A DNA stretch of 5,122 nt from CAZART01 sp964487555 (GCA_964487555.1 CAZART010000218.1:1-5122); one strand, 5' to 3'. Counted from the first letter of the stretch, positions 1 through 5,122 are shown. Notes: generated by a model from the sequence alone, not told the origin. Numbers and translations: made by a program.

Positions 1-323
1 GCGTCGGCGTTGGCCGTGTACTCGGGGGTCTCAAAGCTCACCTGCACGTGACTCTGCGCGGCGAGGTTGTAGATCTCGTCGGGCTGCACCTCCTGGATGA
101 TCCGGATGAGGTTCGTCGAATCGGTCAGATCGCCGTAATAGAGAAAGAGCTCGACGCGCTTCTCGTGGGGGTCCTGGTAGAGGTGGTCGATCCGCTGCGT
201 GTTGAACTGGCTGGCCCGGCGCTTCACGCCGTGGACCTCGTAGTCTTTCTTGAGGAGGAATTCCGCCAGATAGGCGCCGTCCTGCCCCGTGATGCCGGTG
301 ATGAGTGCTTTTTTCTTGCCCAT
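1..323 (-). CDS. gmd: GDP-mannose 4,6-dehydratase, N-terminal part (runs off left edge)
   Basis: The protein converts GDP-D-mannose to GDP-4-keto-6-deoxy-D-mannose, the first step towards GDP-L-fucose, GDP-rhamnose or related sugars used in surface polysaccharide. It starts at the ATG complementary to 321-323 (MGKKKALITGITGQDGAYLA) and stays open for 107 codons to the window edge. Visible family marks are the NAD(P)-binding glycine motif GITGQDG at residues 9-15, the segment RRASQFNTQRIDHLY with its following DPH, then YGDLTDS, and NLAAQSHV followed by SFETPEYTA. Together these are diagnostic of Gmd within the extended short-chain dehydrogenase/reductase family. Known members are about 340-375 aa, so roughly 30% is seen; the catalytic Tyr-x3-Lys lies outside. 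There is no Shine-Dalgarno sequence: the bases just before the ATG read ACCACCT. A TAnnTTTG promoter candidate lies about 40 bp upstream. The gene is divergent from the secreted protein gene at 741. Confidence 0.95.
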   Translation of the reverse strand, partial: MGKKKALITGITGQDGAYLAEFLLKKDYEVHGVKRRASQFNTQRIDHLYQDPHEKRVELFLYYGDLTDSTNLIRIIQEVQPDEIYNLAAQSHVQVSFETPEYTANAD

Positions 324-363
324 AGGTGGTAATGTACTGATGGGTTGACACATTCGCGCGGGC

Positions 364-371
364 CAAACTTA
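364..371 (-). promoter_or_regulatory. Candidate Bacteroidota-type -7 promoter element for gmd
   Basis: Read on the minus strand, the bases are TAAGTTTG, an exact match to the TAnnTTTG -7 element used by the primary sigma factor in Bacteroidota. The start would fall near 359-361, giving gmd a leader of about 35-40 nt. The -33 element is weak: only TTCC is found 19 bp upstream, where TTTG or TTG is expected. The position just ahead of a gene start is the main support. Confidence 0.4.
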
Positions 372-568
372 GGAGTTGTCGTGGAGATGTGGAAGCGGAT
401 TTGTCGCGCCGGGGCGGAGCAGGTCGTCGCAGGGGCCGCCGCTGAGGACACGCCCCGTCGGTCGGCATCAAATCAGGAGCCGCACATGAAGCCCGCCTGC
501 GCATCCCATGGTAGATCGCGCGTCGGAGCTCACGAGGCTTCGGGGGCGTGACGATTCTGGATCGTGTG

Positions 569-598
569 TTTGATTGAAGCGAGGGTCTCGTATCTTTG
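569..598 (+). promoter_or_regulatory. Bacteroidota-type promoter for the T9SS cargo gene
   Basis: TTTG at 569-572 and TATCTTTG at 591-598 are separated by 18 bp. This fits the Bacteroidota primary-sigma pattern (TTG or TTTG, spacer about 17-23 bp, TAnnTTTG). Transcription would start near 601-603, leaving a leader of about 140 nt before the ATG at 741. This argues against the longer open frame that could begin with GTG at 564, because that codon would lie upstream of the transcription start. Confidence 0.6.
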
Positions 599-729
599 CA
601 GACGTGCAGAACCTTTATTAGCCGGTAAGGACCCCGTGGGAATCGTTCGTTTTATCGTGCTCGGTCTATTCATCGTGATGGGACGTATTTGGGACGTTCG
701 GGAGCGAACCTCCGCCGCGACTTCGCTCC

Positions 730-735
730 GGAGAG
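730..735 (+). promoter_or_regulatory. Shine-Dalgarno sequence deciding the start at 741
   Basis: GGAGAG lies 5 bases before the ATG at 741. It is the only clear Shine-Dalgarno among the four visible gene starts, and it supports 741 over in-frame upstream starts at 564 and 678. Confidence 0.55.
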
Positions 736-740
736 AGCGG

Positions 741-1667
741 ATGACTCGGGGGCGAATCCGCGTGGTCCTCCTGGTGATCGGGCTGGCCGTGCTGCCGCGG
801 GGCGCCGATGCGCAGGTGACGTTTGTCGTCGACTCGGTACGATCGGGAATGTGGGTTGAGGCCGAGGTGGCTACCCTGTTCGGCAGCGACGCCGACAGCG
901 ATTCGACGGGGCTGCGCGGCACGTTCTCGCTCGACGTGGATGAACGGACGGTCCGGATCACCTCCGGCACGCTGCTGTTCGCCGACAGCCTTCGGCTCAA
1001 GTTCAGATTTGGAACGTTTACCGTCGGGTCGATCACGGCCGTAACGGAGCCCTCGGCGTTGTCTCTGGAGGTCGCGGTGCCGGGACCGGAGACCGAACTG
1101 ATCGACGGCGCCTTCGCACAGCCGCAAAACATCCTGCTCTTCGAAGGGGTGCTTCAACTGAGCGGCGACGGCGTATTCGCGTCTGTCGTGCCGGATGCTC
1201 CCCAGGAGCTCGCCGCCGGCAGCACCGTGACCCTCGCCGGATCGCTCGCGCCGGAAGGCGGCACCTATCAGCTCGTCCTCCCCATCCAGTTCAGCGGATC
1301 CTTCGATCTGGGCAGCGGCAGCACTGCGGTCATCGCGCTGGACGGAACCGTCTGGGCCTCCGGCGCCGTCTCCTCCGCCGTGGAAGACCCGGCCGAGCTG
1401 CCGTCCGAGCTCGTCGTGACGGATCTCTATCCACAACCCGCCCGCGACCGCGCGAAGATGGTGGTGTCGCTCGCGCAATCGCAGCAGGTGCAGGTCGAGG
1501 TGTTCGACGTGCGGGGCCGCCGGGTTACCGAGCCGGTGGACGTCTACCTGGGAGCGGGCCGGAGCGAGCTTTCGATCGACACCTCGGGCCTGAGCAGCGG
1601 CTTCTACGTGGCCGCAGTGACGGGCGCCGCCAGGCGGGACACCGTTCCGTTCGTCGTGGTGCGGTGA
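741..1667 (+). CDS. Secreted protein of unknown function with T9SS type A C-terminal sorting domain
   Basis: A 308-aa exported protein. The ATG at 741 is chosen because it is preceded by GGAGAG (730-735) at a suitable distance and gives a textbook signal peptide: basic start MTRGRIR, hydrophobic VVLLVIGLAVL, and predicted cleavage after ADA at residue 24. The frame is open back to 564, but that extension is non-hydrophobic and overlaps the promoter. Residues 25-215 are rich in beta-strand-forming, Ser/Thr/Gly/Val-rich sequence with no cysteine and no motif I recognise. Residues about 223-308 match the T9SS type A sorting domain: ELVVTDLYPQPARD, then VEVFDVRGRRV, then LSIDTSGLSSGFYVAAV, and a short terminal strand. 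In known systems this domain directs export across the outer membrane and is often cleaved, leaving cargo surface-bound or released. A surface or structural role is inference; no enzyme signature is seen. Confidence 0.85.
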   Translation: MTRGRIRVVLLVIGLAVLPRGADAQVTFVVDSVRSGMWVEAEVATLFGSDADSDSTGLRGTFSLDVDERTVRITSGTLLFADSLRLKFRFGTFTVGSITAVTEPSALSLEVAVPGPETELIDGAFAQPQNILLFEGVLQLSGDGVFASVVPDAPQELAAGSTVTLAGSLAPEGGTYQLVLPIQFSGSFDLGSGSTAVIALDGTVWASGAVSSAVEDPAELPSELVVTDLYPQPARDRAKMVVSLAQSQQVQVEVFDVRGRRVTEPVDVYLGAGRSELSIDTSGLSSGFYVAAVTGAARRDTVPFVVVR

Positions 1668-1688
1668 GCCGGGGATCGATTCGGGCGT

Positions 1689-1744
1689 GCGATGTGAAAT
1701 GCGATCAGACGATTTCGCGCGGGCGATGTGAAATGCGTTCAGAC
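1689..1744. repeat. 22-bp direct repeat, two near-identical copies at 34-bp period
   Basis: Copies at 1689-1710 and 1723-1744 share GCGATGTGAAATGCG, then one variable base (A or T), then TCAGAC: 21 of 22 positions identical. A third, degenerate start (GCGATG) occurs at 1756, 33 bp further on, inside the hairpin at 1757-1772. The repeats lie in the convergent spacer between the secreted protein gene and the phosphoesterase gene. Function unknown; they may be an intergenic repeat family. Confidence 0.75.
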
Positions 1745-1756
1745 CATGCGGGCGGG

Positions 1757-1772
1757 CGATGCGTGAGCATCG
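1757..1772 (+). terminator. Perfect hairpin with GNRA tetraloop in convergent spacer (possible 3'-end structure)
   Basis: CGATGC, loop GTGA, GCATCG: a perfect 6-bp stem. In a plus-strand RNA the loop GUGA belongs to the stable GNRA class; on the minus strand the loop is UCAC. It sits 90 bp after the secreted protein stop and 22 bp beyond the phosphoesterase stop. No U-tract follows on either strand, so a classical intrinsic terminator is not supported; an mRNA 3'-end stabiliser is equally possible. Confidence 0.35.
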
Positions 1773-1793
1773 GCGTTCCGCGGCCGGGCGGCC

Positions 1794-2603
1794 TCAGGCC
1801 CAGTCCCGTTCAAACCGCGTGGTGGAGTCCGACAGGAAGCAGTCTTCGTCGGGCTCGTAGCGGCGTTCTTCGACGATGAAGCTGTCGGCGTCGATGGTGA
1901 TGATGTTGTAGAAGTTCGTCATCCGGTGCTTGCGGCGGCCGCGGCTGCTGGTGGACGTGCCGGCGCTGGCGATGACGACGCGGTGGGTTTCGGGGACGAT
2001 CTCGAGGGGCTCGATGTGCGAGATGTGGAGGTGGCCGCAGAGGATGAGGTCGACGCGCAGCTCACCGGCCAGATCGAGCGTCTTGCGCGCTTTGCGCGCC
2101 ACGTCGTGGGGGCCGAGGGCCTGGATCTGCGTGAGGTGATGGTGGATGACCAGGACCTTGAAGTCGTCGGCGGGCACCTCTTCGAAAAACTTCTTCATCG
2201 CGGTCCGCTCGCTTCGACCGATGCGTCCCCCTTTTACCGTGCGTCCATGCGCCGAATTAACGCCGAGCACGGCCAGGCCGGCGCGGCGGAAGGTGGGTGT
2301 TTTGTCATCGGAAATGAGACGCCGGAAACGGGCGAGGGGCTGGAAGATCCGGGAAAAAGGGTACCACCAGGGGTAGACGTCGTGGTTGCCCGGAACGACG
2401 AGGGTCGGGGCATGGAAGGCCTGCAGCATGGCCGATGCGGCCTGGTACTCCATCGAACGGGCACGCTGCGTGAGGTCGCCGCTGACGGTCACCAGATCGA
2501 GCTCGCGCCCGTTCACCTCATTGACGAGGGCGTCCACGATGCCGGGGTGGGCGATTTTTCCGAAGTGGAGGTCGGAGAGATGGGCTATGCGCGTCGGCGT
2601 CAC
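1794..2603 (-). CDS. Calcineurin-like metallophosphoesterase (class III cyclic-nucleotide phosphodiesterase-like)
   Basis: A complete 269-aa cytoplasmic enzyme with a two-metal active site that hydrolyses phosphomono- or diesters. All signature blocks are in order: SDLHFG (D11, H13), SGDLTQ (D43), PGNHD (N73, H74), the HHH stretch at 154-156, and CGHLH (H191, H193). The layout resembles the CpdA/Icc cAMP-phosphodiesterase group, but substrate cannot be read from sequence; UDP-sugar or other phosphodiester hydrolysis is possible. The start is GTG at 2603-2601. An in-frame TAG lies three codons upstream and the first metal motif begins at residue 10, so no other start works. No Shine-Dalgarno is seen. 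The C-terminal ~50 residues are charged and lack family motifs. It is downstream of pdhC on the same strand, across a 145-bp spacer filled by an inverted heptamer repeat, so co-transcription is doubtful. It converges on the T9SS cargo gene. Confidence 0.92.
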   Translation of the reverse strand: MTPTRIAHLSDLHFGKIAHPGIVDALVNEVNGRELDLVTVSGDLTQRARSMEYQAASAMLQAFHAPTLVVPGNHDVYPWWYPFSRIFQPLARFRRLISDDKTPTFRRAGLAVLGVNSAHGRTVKGGRIGRSERTAMKKFFEEVPADDFKVLVIHHHLTQIQALGPHDVARKARKTLDLAGELRVDLILCGHLHISHIEPLEIVPETHRVVIASAGTSTSSRGRRKHRMTNFYNIITIDADSFIVEERRYEPDEDCFLSDSTTRFERDWA

Positions 2604-2613
2604 ACTGTTCTAA

Positions 2614-2732
2614 GGATCGAGGACGAGGGTCGAGGGTCGAGGATCGATCGAAGGTCGAGGATCGAAGGTCGAGGCGCGTTGGCGATGGAATCGATCTTCG
2701 ATCATCGATCCTCGATCCTCGATTCTCGATCC
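2614..2732. repeat. Heptamer repeat array arranged as a large inverted repeat
   Basis: The left arm (2614-2672) is built of RRRTCGA-type heptamers: GGATCGA, a 6-bp variant GGACGA, GGGTCGA twice, GGATCGA, a stray TCGA, then AGGTCGA, GGATCGA, AGGTCGA. After an 18-bp spacer (2673-2690), the right arm (2691-2732) has six uninterrupted heptamers TCGATC(T/A/C), one of them TCGATTC. The arms are reverse complements, so RNA from either strand could fold into a stem of roughly 40 bp. TCGA occurs 14 times and GATC 9 times. It lies 17 bp after the pdhC stop and 10 bp before the phosphoesterase start. No U-tract follows, so it is not a standard terminator. It could separate expression of the two genes or protect the pdhC 3' end. 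Confidence 0.85.
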
Positions 2733-2748
2733 TTGCCCCCCATCCCTC

Positions 2749-3658
2749 TCATAGCAGCATGGTCAGGGGCTCTTCGAGGTATTGCCGGACGGTGCCGAGG
2801 AATTCCGCGCCGGTGGCGCCGTCGACGAGGCGGTGATCGCAGGATAGCGTGAGCTTCATGCGTTTGCCGGGGACGACCTCGCCGTCTTTGACGACCGGAA
2901 CGTCGCGGACGGCGCCGATGGCCAGGATGCAGGAGTTGGGCGGATTGATGATCGCCGTGAACTCCTCGATGCCGTACATGCCGAGATTGCTCGTCGTGAA
3001 GGTCGATCCCTCCCAGTCTTCGGGCTGCAGCTTCCGGTCGCGGGCCTTGCCGGCCAGCTCACGGGTCTCGGCGGCGATCCGGCTGAGTCCTTTCCGATCG
3101 GCGTGACGGATGACGGGCGTGACGAGCCCCTCGTCGATCGCCACGGCGACCGCAACGTGCACATGGTCGTACCGCCGAATCTGCCCTTCCTTCTCGAGAT
3201 AAGAGGCGTTGACGTCGGGGTGGCGCCGCAGCGCCATGGCGCAGGCCTTGGTGATCAGATCGTTGAAGGAGACTTTGGATCGCTCCTGCGACTCGGCGAT
3301 GCGATTGATCTCCTCCCGTGAGGCGGCCGCGTTCGCCATGTCGACGTCTACCGTGAGGTAGAAGTGCGGGGCCGTGAATTTGCTCTCGGCCAGGCGACGC
3401 GCGATGGTTTTGCGCATCTGCGAGATGCCCTGAGACGCGAAGCGCTCCTCGGCTTCGAGGGCTTCGGCGGGAGCACCGTCGGGCTCGGCGACGCCTTCCT
3501 CGATGGCGGCCTGCACGTCCCGTTTGATGATGCGGCCTTCCGGTCCGCTGCCCTGAAGCTGTTTGAGGTTGATTCCGTGCTCCTCCGCCATGCGGCGGGC
3601 CAGCGGCGAGGATTTCAAGCGCCCGTCGCCTTCGCCCGCGGCGGCCGGAGCCGCAACC
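2749..3658 (-). CDS. pdhC: Pyruvate dehydrogenase E2, dihydrolipoyl acetyltransferase (5' end lost in assembly gap)
   Basis: E2 forms the core of the pyruvate dehydrogenase complex and moves the acetyl group from lipoyl-lysine to CoA. The visible part begins in an Ala/Pro/Gly-rich linker (VAAPAAAGEGDGR), followed by the E1/E3 peripheral subunit-binding domain KSSPLARRMAEEHGI...GSGPEGRIIKRDV, a second acidic linker, and the full catalytic domain from about FASQGISQMRKTIARRLAES. The active-site motif is DHRLVDG near the end (catalytic His and Asp), and STFTTSNLGMYGIEEFTAII is typical of pyruvate-type E2. A TTG at 3618-3616 could be mistaken for a start, but it lies inside the binding domain and the frame stays open into the Ns. 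The N-terminal lipoyl domain or domains must be in the gap. The stop is TGA at 2751-2749. It follows pdhB on the same strand. Confidence 0.94.
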
Positions 3659-3758
3659 NNNNNNNNNNNNNNNNNNNNNNNNNNNNNNNNNNNNNNNNNN
3701 NNNNNNNNNNNNNNNNNNNNNNNNNNNNNNNNNNNNNNNNNNNNNNNNNNNNNNNNNN
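3659..3758. other. Assembly gap, exactly 100 N
   Basis: A run of exactly 100 Ns, the conventional placeholder for a scaffold gap of unknown length. It begins inside the E2 linker and ends 1 base outside the pdhB stop codon. A lipoyl domain alone needs about 240 bp, so the true missing sequence must be longer than 100 bp if E2 has the normal architecture. Confidence 0.97.
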
Positions 3759-3759
3759 C

Positions 3760-4743
3760 TTATTGAACGTACATCACGCGTTTGGCGGCGGCGATGATCT
3801 CGTCGGTTCGGGGCATGTAGTATTCAATGAGGTTTTTGGCGTAGGGTGGGGGCACGTCTTTGGCCGTCACGCGGATGACCGGGGCGTCGAGGTAGTCGAA
3901 CACGGACTCCTGGATCTGGTAGGTCACTTCCGAGGAAAAGCTCGCAAAGGGGTTGCTTTCGTCGACGACGACGAGGCGGTTGGTTTTCTTGACCGACTCT
4001 TGAATGGTTTCGAGATCGAGGGGGCGGATCGTCCGCGGATCGATCACTTCCGCATGATAACCTTCGTCGGCGAGGGCCTCGGCGGCTTCCATGGCGAGCC
4101 AGTAGCTCTTCTGGTGCGCCACGATGGTGACGTCGTCGCCTTCGCGGGCGATGCGGGCCTTGCCGATCGGGATCAGGTATTCCTCTTCATCCGAAACCTC
4201 CCCTTTCATCCCGTACATCAGCTCGCTCTCGAGGAAGATGACGGGGTCGTCGTCTCGGATGGCGGATTTAAGGAGGCCTTTGGCATCGTCCGGATTCGAC
4301 GGGGCGACGACTTTGAGCCCCGGGAAATTGGAATAGAGCGACTCGACCGAGGTGTTGTGCGTCGCGGCGAGCTGTCCGGCCGCGCCGTTGGGGCCGCGGA
4401 AGACGATCGGCACCTTGAACTGTCCGCCGGACATGTAGCGGATCTTCGCCGCATTGTTGACGAGCTGGTCGAAGGCCACGAACGAGAAGTTGAACGTCAT
4501 GAATTCGACGATCGGGCGGAGACCGGCGAGAGCCGCTCCGACGCCGAGTCCGGAGAAGCCGCTCTCGCTGATCGGCGTGTCGATGACGCGCATGGCGCCG
4601 AACTGGTCGAGCATCCCTTCGCTGACCTTGTAGGCGCCGTTGTATTCGGCCACCTCCTCGCCGATGAGGAAGATGGAATCGTCGCGCTCCATCTCCTCGG
4701 TCATGGCGGCGCGGAGCGCTTCTCTCAGTTGTAATTCAGCCAT
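3760..4743 (-). CDS. pdhB: Pyruvate dehydrogenase E1 component, beta subunit
   Basis: A complete 327-aa subunit that pairs with E1-alpha to form the thiamine-diphosphate-dependent pyruvate decarboxylase/acetyltransferase of the complex. The N-terminal pyrimidine-binding domain shows GEEVAEYNGAYKVSEG (28-43) and DTPISESGFSGLGVGAA; E60 in TPISE is the conserved glutamate that activates thiamine diphosphate. Further marks of the mitochondrial-type pyruvate enzyme are EFMTFNFSFVAFDQ, VFRGPNGAAGQLAATH (H129 at the position of the conserved active-site His), PGLKVVAPSNPDDAKGL and ESELMYG. The C-terminal transketolase domain includes VIDPRTIRPLD and the closing VPPPYAKNLE-like stretch (VPPPYAKNLIE). 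The length is normal for the family (about 325-330 aa). The ATG at 4743 has an A-rich but non-Shine-Dalgarno leader. It lies 122 bp after pdhA, and its stop abuts the gap. Confidence 0.96.
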   Translation of the reverse strand: MAELQLREALRAAMTEEMERDDSIFLIGEEVAEYNGAYKVSEGMLDQFGAMRVIDTPISESGFSGLGVGAALAGLRPIVEFMTFNFSFVAFDQLVNNAAKIRYMSGGQFKVPIVFRGPNGAAGQLAATHNTSVESLYSNFPGLKVVAPSNPDDAKGLLKSAIRDDDPVIFLESELMYGMKGEVSDEEEYLIPIGKARIAREGDDVTIVAHQKSYWLAMEAAEALADEGYHAEVIDPRTIRPLDLETIQESVKKTNRLVVVDESNPFASFSSEVTYQIQESVFDYLDAPVIRVTAKDVPPPYAKNLIEYYMPRTDEIIAAAKRVMYVQ

Positions 4744-4806
4744 CGTTCTTTGCTAATCAACATTTTCGGTAAACCGTGTAGGGAAGGTGGGGGATCGCAG
4801 ACGAGC

Positions 4807-4850
4807 GAGGGTACGATGACATCGACGACCCTCTCCTACCTCCTATCTCC
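4807..4850. repeat. Stem-loop and C/T-rich heptamer repeat in the pdhA-pdhB spacer
   Basis: GAGGGT (4807-4812) pairs with ACCCTC (4828-4833), enclosing CGATG and CATCG, which can partly pair. This overlaps a short heptamer series on the plus strand: TCTCC, TACCTCC (4837-4843), TATCTCC (4844-4850). In the gene-sense (minus) transcript this reads as GGAGATA, GGAGGTA, GGAGAGG, a series of Shine-Dalgarno-like purine blocks about 90-105 nt before the pdhB ATG, too distant to serve as its ribosome binding site. No U-tract follows the stem in the direction of pdhB, so termination is not supported. Confidence 0.5.
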
Positions 4851-4865
4851 TGTTCGGGCCACGTG

Positions 4866-5122
4866 CTAACTTTCGGACGTCGCATCGCCGTTGGTCAAGT
4901 ACGGATAATCCTTCTGTACGTACACGTCTTCATAGATAGAGGAGATCGGCGGGGCTTCGCTTTTCTCGCTGAACTCGACGGCATCGAGGACAATCTGCTT
5001 GACTTCGTCGTCTATCGCGTCGAGATCTTCGTTCGTCGCCATCTCACCCTCGAGCATATAGCCTTTCAGGCGGATGATCGGATCCTCCTCTTTCTTTTCA
5101 TCCAGCTCGTCTTTCGTCCGGT
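4866..5122 (-). CDS. pdhA: Pyruvate dehydrogenase E1 component, alpha subunit, C-terminal end (runs off right edge)
   Basis: Only the last 84 codons are present, open to the right window edge. The sequence RTKDELDEKKEEDPIIRLKG, then YMLEGEMATNEDLDAIDDEV, then VEFSEKSEAPPISSIYEDVY matches the C-terminal helical end of E1-alpha, where the (Y)RTKxE...DPI motif, the AVEFAE-type helix and the final DVY are family hallmarks. The methionine at 5057 is internal, not a start. The thiamine diphosphate-binding core (GDGxxNxG) and phosphorylation-loop region lie outside. It is the most upstream of the three visible pdh genes, so any operon promoter is probably beyond the right edge. The stop is TAG at 4868-4866, with a Ser/Asp-rich tail after the conserved end. 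Confidence 0.93.
   Translation of the reverse strand, partial: RTKDELDEKKEEDPIIRLKGYMLEGEMATNEDLDAIDDEVKQIVLDAVEFSEKSEAPPISSIYEDVYVQKDYPYLTNGDATSES

Larger units (their letters stand above)
324..740. other. Divergent intergenic region between gmd and the T9SS cargo gene
   Basis: This 417-bp stretch separates two divergently transcribed genes. It holds a minus-facing promoter candidate near 364-371 (gmd) and a stronger plus-facing candidate at 569-598 (secreted protein), followed by a leader of about 140 nt. Short open frames cross the region on both strands, but none shows a recognisable domain, a ribosome binding site or a codon pattern like the real genes. I see no RNA gene, repeat or riboswitch between 380 and 560. 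Confidence 0.6.

Noticed and set aside
345..373. TTGACA at 345-350 as a plus-strand -35 box
   Set aside because: 17 bp downstream is CTTAGG, not a -10 box, and there is no gene start nearby; a chance match.
530..1478. Two long minus-strand open frames (530-1132 and 666-1478)
   Set aside because: Both are antisense to the secreted protein gene, which has a promoter, ribosome binding site, signal peptide and sorting domain; the antisense products are low-complexity Arg/Gly/Ser-rich.
1689..1772. CRISPR array
   Set aside because: Only two good 22-bp copies with a 12-bp interval and no adjacent cas genes; spacer length is far too short.
1790..1800. GGCCT-C-AGGCC palindrome over the phosphoesterase stop
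   Set aside because: A short GC palindrome with a 1-base centre cannot form a useful hairpin loop, and it is part of the codons for the last residues.
2614..2732. Intrinsic terminator for pdhC
   Set aside because: The stem is very long and repetitive, and no U-tract follows it in the minus direction (the bases after it read CTTAGAACAG).
1926..2852. A 308-codon plus-strand open frame
   Set aside because: It is antisense to the metallophosphoesterase, crosses the heptamer array and enters pdhC; its protein has no recognisable domain.
2749..3618. E2 as a complete 289-aa gene starting at TTG 3618
   Set aside because: That codon lies at the edge of the subunit-binding domain and the frame remains open into the gap, so it is an internal leucine, not a start.
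3364..4734. A 456-codon plus-strand open frame running through the N gap
   Set aside because: It is antisense to pdhB and pdhC, which have unambiguous family motifs, and is open only because of the GC-rich codon pattern and because Ns were read through.

Overview
The window looks like chromosomal DNA from a GC-rich member of the Bacteroidota/Rhodothermota assemblage (a Rhodothermus/Salinibacter-like lineage is my inference). Three things point there. One gene encodes a secreted protein ending in a type IX secretion (T9SS) C-terminal sorting domain. Two candidate promoters carry the Bacteroidota-type -7 element TAnnTTTG. Most start codons lack a Shine-Dalgarno sequence. The coding sequences are conventional and no phage, transposon, CRISPR, tRNA or rRNA is visible.

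Layout, left to right. (1) Positions 1-323, minus strand: the N-terminal 107 residues of GDP-mannose 4,6-dehydratase (gmd), running off the left edge. (2) 324-740: a divergent intergenic region with one outward-facing promoter candidate per side. (3) 741-1667, plus strand: a 308-aa secreted protein of unknown function with a signal peptide and a T9SS sorting domain. (4) 1668-1793: a convergent spacer with a 22-bp direct repeat and a perfect GNRA-loop hairpin. (5) 1794-2603, minus: a 269-aa calcineurin-like metallophosphoesterase with all metal-ligand motifs. (6) 2604-2748: a spacer almost filled by heptamer repeats arranged as a large inverted repeat. (7) 2749-5122, minus: a pyruvate dehydrogenase cluster in transcription order pdhA (C-terminal end only), pdhB (complete) and pdhC (5' part lost in a run of exactly 100 Ns at 3659-3758).

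The pdh genes encode E1-alpha, E1-beta and E2 of the pyruvate dehydrogenase complex, which converts pyruvate, CoA and NAD+ to acetyl-CoA, CO2 and NADH. The metallophosphoesterase lies downstream on the same strand but is separated by the large hairpin-forming repeat, so co-transcription is uncertain. gmd belongs to GDP-fucose/GDP-rhamnose-type sugar nucleotide synthesis and probably starts or belongs to a surface polysaccharide locus to the left.

I did not find a clear new multi-gene system. The most unusual content is in the spacers: three of the four intergenic regions carry short repeats, and two of these have a 7-bp period. The secreted T9SS protein is the only gene whose function I could not place.
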